This document shows, piece by piece, positions 58,900 to 64,000 of a stretch of DNA of 64,000 nt; position 1 is the stretch's first letter, and the number at the start of each line of letters is the position of its first letter. The position numbers and the translations under genes were made by a program. Where the stretch lies: contig JAGFMI010000015.1 in NCBI GenBank assembly GCA_021030905.1, forward strand, positions 744,001 through 808,000, written 5' to 3'. The notes beneath the pieces are model-generated. The model ran no database searches. It was not told where the DNA came from and saw nothing but the letters and a program-made list of their open reading frames with translations. This DNA is from Pyrenula massariospora. Its lineage: Eukaryota; Ascomycota; Eurotiomycetes; Pyrenulales; Pyrenulaceae.

Positions 58900-59224
58900 G
58901 CCCTAACTGCCTCTTCAGGGACGGTCGATTGACAACCGACTTTCTGCCGAAGAGATGGAGAAGCAGCGATGCGGGGGAGCTTCTCGCCCAGCTTTCCTCC
59001 ATCTTTCCGAGAGACGAGAACCTGGATGAACTGCCGTCATGCACTTCGGGATCGACAATTAGTCCATATCGTCCAGATTCCCATTCTCTGAAATGGCGAA
59101 CCTTGTTAACCCGATCCCATATTTCGTGGTTGCACTGGACCTTCGTTCGTGGCGTGGATTGATCCTTGTCCTCTAGAGTCTTTTATTTCCTACTGTGCCC
59201 CTCCGTTCTGATAGACTTACAGCC
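58900..59224. other. Intergenic, upstream of cytochrome b2
   Basis: Promoter region of the flavocytochrome gene and possibly the divergent hypothetical gene. No motif stands out. Confidence 0.4.
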
Positions 59225-60789
59225 ATGGCTAATCAGGGCCAAAAGGAAGACTCCAAGCTTACTGGGGAGGAGATAGCGAAGCACAATTCGAGAGAATCAT
59301 GCTGGGTTATTGTTCACGGTAAAGCCTACGACGTGACGGAATTCCTTCCAGGTACGATTGAGCCTATGCTTGCGCGGAACGGCGTTGATAACTTCATCCA
59401 GAGCACCCTGGTGGCCCAAAGATAATATTAAAATACGCTGGGAAAGATGCGACGGAAGAATATGAGCCCATTCATCCTCCAGACACCCTCGATAAGTATC
59501 TCGACAAATCGAAACATCTTGGCGATGTCGACATGAATACTGTTGAGCAAGAGGAAAAGGAAGACGACCAGGAAGAGATCGAGCGACAAGAACGCCTCAA
59601 AGTGATGCCAATCCTAGAACAATGCTACAACCTCATGGACTTCGAAGCTGTTGCGCGGCAAGTCATGAAGAAGACTGCATGGGCATACTACTCCTCAGGC
59701 GCCGATGACGAGATTACAATGCGCGAAAACCATTCTGCATACCACAAGATTTGGTTTCGACCCCGGGTTCTTGTCGACGTCGAGAATATCGACTTCCGCA
59801 CAACAATGCTCGGCACTCCTGTCTCGATCCCCTTCTACGTGACCGCAACTGCTCTGGGCAAGTTGGGCAATCCGGAAGGCGAGGTCGTCCTTACACGCGG
59901 AGCCCACAAACACCAAGTCATACAAATGATTCCTACTCTCGCATCCTGCTCCTTCGACGAAATTGTCGATGCACGTCGAGATCCCCAGGTCCAGTGGTTG
60001 CAACTGTACGTTAACAAGGACCGCAAGATCACAGAGCGAATTGTCAGGCATGCTGAGAAACGCGGTTGCAAGGGACTCTTCATTACTGTTGATGCGCCTC
60101 AGCTTGGCCGGCGTGAGAAAGACATGCGTAGCAAATTCTCTGACACCGGATCCAATGTTCAGGACACGGGTGGAGATGATGTGGACCGCAGTCAAGGTGC
60201 TGCGAGGGCAATTTCATCTTTTATAGATCCAGGTCTTAGCTGGAAAGACATTCCTTGGTTTCAAAGCATCACCAATGTGCCCATTATCTTGAAAGGTGTG
60301 CAACGGGTCGAGGATGTCCTCCGGGCCATCGAATACGGTGTTGCCGGCGTGGTTCTGTCGAACCATGGTGGCCGCCAGCTCGATTTTGCGCGGTCAGGCA
60401 TCGAGGTTTTGGCAGAAGTTATGCCTGTGCTCCGTGAACGCGGCCTTCAAGACAAACTCGAAATCTTCGTCGACGGCGGCATACGGCGCGCTACAGACAT
60501 CATCAAAGCGCTTTGTCTTGGTGCAAAGGGCGTTGGTATCGGGAGACCCTTCTTGTACGCAATGAGCGCGTATGGATTACCAGGCGTAGATAGGGCGATG
60601 CAGCTGCTGAAGGACGAGATGGAGATGAACATGCGGCTGATTGGGGCGCGGACGGTGGCAGACTTGGGACCCGAGATGGTGGATACTAGAGGTTTAAGCT
60701 TGCACAGTACGAGTGTGCCGAGTGATACGCTTGGGTTGGGAGTGTATGATCCGTTGGCAGGGCCGCAATGGAAGCAGGCAAAACTGTAA
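59225..60789 (+). CDS. FMN-dependent dehydrogenase with cytochrome b5 domain (L-lactate dehydrogenase, cytochrome b2 type)
   Basis: Two exons, 59225-59351 and 59402-60789, 504 residues. The intron falls inside the heme-binding loop; splicing gives FLPEHPGGPKIILKYAG with both the HPGG and the following axial His region intact. After a charged linker comes the FMN-dependent alpha-hydroxyacid dehydrogenase fold: SSGADDEITMRENHSAY, RPRVLVDVENID, LYVNKDR (Tyr), the catalytic SNHGGRQLD (His), VDGGIRRATDI and GIGRPFLYA. The enzyme oxidises L-lactate (or a related hydroxyacid) and passes electrons via the b5 heme to cytochrome c. There is no long mitochondrial presequence before the b5 domain, unlike yeast Cyb2, so location and acceptor are uncertain. 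Confidence 0.92.
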
Positions 60790-61164
60790 GAGCAAGATTG
60801 GTAGGTTGGAACATTGACCTACATTCGGATATCTATAATTGGTCATGCACATATGTACTTTGTGACTTTAGTGTATATAGCCATACAGAGCAGCACCTTG
60901 TCGTAAATTTGCCTTCAGCTTCTTTTCTTGAAAAGATGGTTACAAAGCACTTTATCAGATTGTCAGTAATTTCATCCAGTCAAGAGCGATTCCTGATTAC
61001 TTTTATGGCAAACGCTGTATTTTTCACGATGTCGAACAATCGAGCTACAAATATATGATTGAGGGATTTAATGGCATATTTTATGGTCCAAACCGTACCC
61101 AGATACTTGCAGTAGCATGCTTGGTACCTTATCTAGGTAGGTACCTAAGGTATAGCTAGGTACC
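60790..61164. other. Intergenic with TAGGTA/TACCTA-rich stretch
   Basis: 61122-61164 is built of overlapping TAGGTA and TACCTA words (palindromic around GGTACC), a composition often seen in fungal intergenic DNA. No gene is supported. Confidence 0.5.
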
Positions 61165-61166
61165 TA

Positions 61167-61725
61167 CCTTACGGGGGCTTGCTGGTTTTTCACTTCCGTT
61201 TTCAGACAGTCTCGAGACCGTCGCGAGCTTTATACATATCAAAGAGAGCAACGGCCTTAAGTTAAAATCATAATTAGACATATCATCCTCGATACGTCGC
61301 CAAATTGTACATTCTTTATAAAAATTAAGGTTTTTCCGCGTACAGAGATTGGAAACATAGAATTCAGCCTATAAGAGGAACTACAACTAACAAGACAACT
61401 TTCTACAGAAGAGGTTCGAACTACCTACATCCTACAATACTCTACTCTACTCATTACGGCTACACTATACAGACATTCATCGACCAGAGCGCGCACTTAC
61501 AAAATATATCTTTCCAAAGTATACCTTCCTCCTTACTATAACCCGCGCACGCAACTATCTCAAGACTCTTTCGAGACGGTCTCGCAATTAATAAATATTA
61601 TAAAACGGATCGAAACAAAAACGGGTTAAATCAGCGACAAAATTAGATCGAATCAGTCGTTGACCCATCTTATAAAACTGGACAATCTCTACACAGAGGT
61701 TCAGAAACAGCAAGCCCCCGTAAGG
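61167..61725. mobile_element. Non-autonomous DNA transposon (MITE-like) with TIRs and TA target duplication
   Basis: CCTTACGGGGGCTTGCTG at 61167-61184 is repeated as an exact inverse at 61708-61725 (18 bp; one outer base pair beyond the TA also matches). Each end is flanked by TA (61165-61166 and 61726-61727), the target duplication of Tc1/mariner and Fot1/pogo elements. The ~560-bp element is AT-rich inside and has no transposase. Two inside segments near the ends resemble each other on the + strand (QSRDRR-like left, ETVSQLINIIK right), so it may be an internally deleted and mutated copy. I cannot name the family. Confidence 0.7.
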
Positions 61726-61727
61726 TA

Positions 61728-62077
61728 GTTAAGGTATGCTAATCGTAGGAGGAAAAATATTCCTCCGAAATTATTCTTCATCTCCACCCCGTCGACGTGA
61801 TTTTCGTTCTTCTTTCTACATATTTACCGGTCGCCGTGGAAATTTACATCATCGGTGTGCAAGGCTTGGAGTGCTCAAGAGCGCAGAAGATGCTCGCTCG
61901 GTCTTTTCACGATGTCAATCCCTGTCGTCAGCTTCAGGACGAACGGTATGATTTATAGCGAAGGTGAAGTGAAATGGACAGGCCTCTACATTCTGCGTTT
62001 GTTTCCTATATCTCCGTCAAAAATCTTTTTTTTATTGTGGATTTTGCTGCTTGATTGTCTTTGAAGTTAAAAAAAAA
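61728..62077. other. Intergenic, promoter of GDSL esterase
   Basis: 350 bp ending in an A-tract just before the esterase ATG. Short open frames here have no features. Confidence 0.4.
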
Positions 62078-63351
62078 ATGTTCTCATCACGACCCGTCTT
62101 CAACCTCTTGTCCTTGATCTGCGCCATTCTCCCATTCTGCACGATCTCCCAAGCTCACACTCCAATCCAATCTCGATCATTCAATAATTCCACCAACATC
62201 TCTCGCCTCATCTTCTTCGGCGACTCCTTCACCGACCAGTCCCGCTCCCACAGCATTGCCAACGGCACCTACCCAGGCAAAGACTACCAACAAGTCTATC
62301 CGCCGGAAGATCCAGGAATCAATGGCGGTATTTCCTGGCCTTGGTCCGTCCCAAACATTCCATTTCTCCTATACCACTAACCCCAATAATAAAGGTACCT
62401 AAGCCAATACACCAGCCTCCCCTTCGACAACTACGCCTGCGGCGGCGCGGCCTGCAGTAACACGCTCACCCCCCTCGGGCCCCCCGACGTCTCCACCGGC
62501 CAGCTGAACTGGTTCACCCAAGACCACGTCCCCTCCAACTCCACCCACGCCCTCGACATCGACGGCTCAACCACCATAGCCCTCCTCTGGATCGGCACGA
62601 ACGACCTGGGGATCCACTCCCTCCTCGCCCCTGACACCTACGCGCCGCCGTACTCCCCTACCATCCCCCCCATATCCCCAGGCCACGACAACGCCACCAC
62701 CATATCCGACCTAGCGACCTGCCAACTAAACCACCTCCGCACCCTCTACACCTACGGCCTCCGTCACTTCCTCCTCCTCGCCCCGATTCCCCTCCACCTC
62801 ACCCGCCTCTACGCCCCGCTCGACACAGGCACCATCTACTGGCCACAAACCCACGACGGGAAGCAGTGGAACTTGCAAATCTACCACCTCTCCACCGCAC
62901 TCAGCGCGCTGCTTCGGCTCGGCGTGGATGGACTTGCGGCCGAGTTTGGCGCGGACATTGACGTCCAGTATTTTGACACTTACCGGTTCTTTGAGGAGCT
63001 GTACCTTAACCCGGGGAAATACTATAATGGGACTGCCCCGGTAACGGTCACGGGTCACTGCCATCAGTGCCCAAATGCGAGTGACTGGCATTACTGCGGG
63101 ATGTGAGTTTTTGATCTCTTTCCCCCGTTTTCTGCCTCACCCGCATAGCAAAGGCTCCAACCTTTTAAAACTTCACACACAAAAACTCTCTCACACACTG
63201 GCTAATGCACGTACGTTGATCTAGAGGGGACTGTACGGGCAGCGAGAGGGATAGCTACATGTGGTGGGACGAGCTACACCCGAGCGAGCAGACGGGGCGG
63301 CTGTTGGCCGCGGAGGTGGCGAGGAAGATTGAAGGGCGGTCTACCTATTGA
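62078..63351 (+). CDS. Secreted GDSL/SGNH esterase (CE16 acetylesterase-like)
   Basis: Three exons, 62078-62343, 62395-63102 and 63225-63351, give 366 residues. A signal peptide (LLSLICAILPFCTISQA) leads to block I FFGDSFTDQS with the Ser nucleophile, NYACGGAACSN (block II Gly), LLWIGTNDLG (block III GxND) and, in exon 3, WWDELHPSEQTGR (block V Asp and His). This is the SGNH order of carbohydrate esterase family 16 and fungal GDSL lipases. Several N-glycosylation sequons are present. Acts outside the cell on acetylated oligosaccharides or lipid esters; the exact substrate is inferred. Middle exon codons are very C-rich. The third intron boundary (GTGAGT to CTAG) is chosen because it gives GDCTGSERDSYMWWDE. 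Confidence 0.9.
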
Positions 63352-63380
63352 ACGGAACGGAACGGTGCTGTGCTTATGGT

Positions 63381-63442
63381 GAAAGGGGGAGGGGGAAAAG
63401 GGGAGGAAGGGGAAAAGGGGAAGAAGAGGGAAAGGGGAGGAG
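63381..63442. repeat. Polypurine (A/G) low-complexity tract
   Basis: About 60 bases of G and A only, in runs such as GAAAGGGGGAGGGGG, just past the stop codon of the esterase gene. Simple sequence; probably in its 3' untranslated region. Confidence 0.8.
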
Positions 63443-63888
63443 TAGGTAGTAATAAAGACTTTATTCCCAGAACCTTGTTCGAAAAGTAGAAAATTGCAAC
63501 CATTGTCGATGTTGGGGGTTCTGCATGAGGCCAAGGATGATCGGCTGCTGGGCTGGTGGAGCTGGTCTGTGCGTTGGGTGGTCTGTTGACATGACGTTGC
63601 GGCGCATTGAGTTCCAAGAAATAGCCTCCATTTTCCATGCTTCCCTCCAAGCTCGCAATAATGCATGTTTGAGAGAAGGAGTTGCAGTAATCATGCTCAG
63701 ACAGAGATATCTCTTGCGCTGACAGCACCCATTTTGAGAAGGATTGCGTTGTCTCCCTGCCTCCACCCCCGGCGACAATAAAAGCGGTCGAGCTCTTGGA
63801 CGCCCATCACCGCACCAGCCTCATCTGAAGCCAGATTCACACTCCATAAGCAAAGCTCAGGCATCACACAGCCTCAAATTCTTCTAAC
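63443..63888. other. Intergenic, upstream of the last partial gene
   Basis: About 445 bp between the esterase gene and the partial gene at the right edge; probably the promoter of the latter. Short frames on both strands have no features. Confidence 0.4.
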
Positions 63889-64000
63889 ATGTCGAGTCCG
63901 AAATCGGCAGGCAACTCTTTATCTCAGGGCAACTACGGAACCGACTATGTCATCATCTACCGGTTTCATGATCTCGGTATCTTTCACCCCTTCACGTCTT
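63889..64000 (+). CDS. Start of a gene cut by the window edge (possibly TMEM16/anoctamin-like)
   Basis: ATG 63889 opens MSSPKSAGNSLSQGNYGTDY followed by VIIYRF; a GTATCT donor right after FHDL may end exon 1. The NYGTDYVIIYRF pattern resembles the NFGVDFVIHY start of fungal TMEM16 scramblases, but 37 codons are too few to be sure. It could be any other protein. Confidence 0.35.
   Translation, partial: MSSPKSAGNSLSQGNYGTDYVIIYRFHDLGIFHPFTS

Overview
The window comes from the nuclear genome of a filamentous ascomycete (Pezizomycotina). It has compact genes, introns mostly 46-66 bp long with GT-AG ends, branch sites of the CTAAC type, Zn2Cys6 regulators, HET and NACHT genes, a fungal cytochrome b2 and COX16. 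The class is not resolved from sequence alone.

Layout. 1-16 kb is accessory-looking: a NACHT NTPase gene running off the left edge, an orphan secreted protein, COX16, a short-chain dehydrogenase, a HET-domain gene, a small Gly/His-rich protein, and several stretches of decayed coding sequence, including a P-loop GTPase remnant. 16.0-47.7 kb is a secondary-metabolite cluster. 49.3-64 kb is mostly housekeeping: a BTB protein, an SRPK-type kinase, a metallophosphoesterase, a flavocytochrome b2 dehydrogenase, a secreted GDSL esterase and the start of one more gene. A TIR-bearing DNA element lies between two of these.

The cluster is built round a 4053-residue PKS-NRPS hybrid (KS-AT-DH-cMeT-KR-ACP-C-A-T-R) with no active ER of its own. 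A trans-acting enoyl reductase is encoded divergently next to it. The other members are two cytochrome P450s, a flavin-dependent old yellow enzyme joined in frame to a short-chain dehydrogenase, two Zn2Cys6 regulators and an MFS exporter. They form four divergent pairs, each sharing one intergenic region: OYE-SDR/P450, P450/regulator, enoyl reductase/PKS-NRPS and regulator/MFS. The inferred route is: the PKS with the trans-ER makes a C-methylated reduced polyketide; C-A-T joins it to an amino acid; R releases it as an aldehyde or, if it works as a Dieckmann cyclase, a tetramic acid; the P450s and OYE-SDR then tailor it. A tetramic acid, pyridone or pyrrolinone type product is plausible, but the compound cannot be named from the sequence.

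The two most unusual observations are the OYE-SDR fusion (five exons, consistent phases, all catalytic motifs present) and four GC-AG introns among the fifteen introns of the cluster, all with the donor GCAAGT. The thirteen introns I resolved with confidence in the other genes are all GT-AG.
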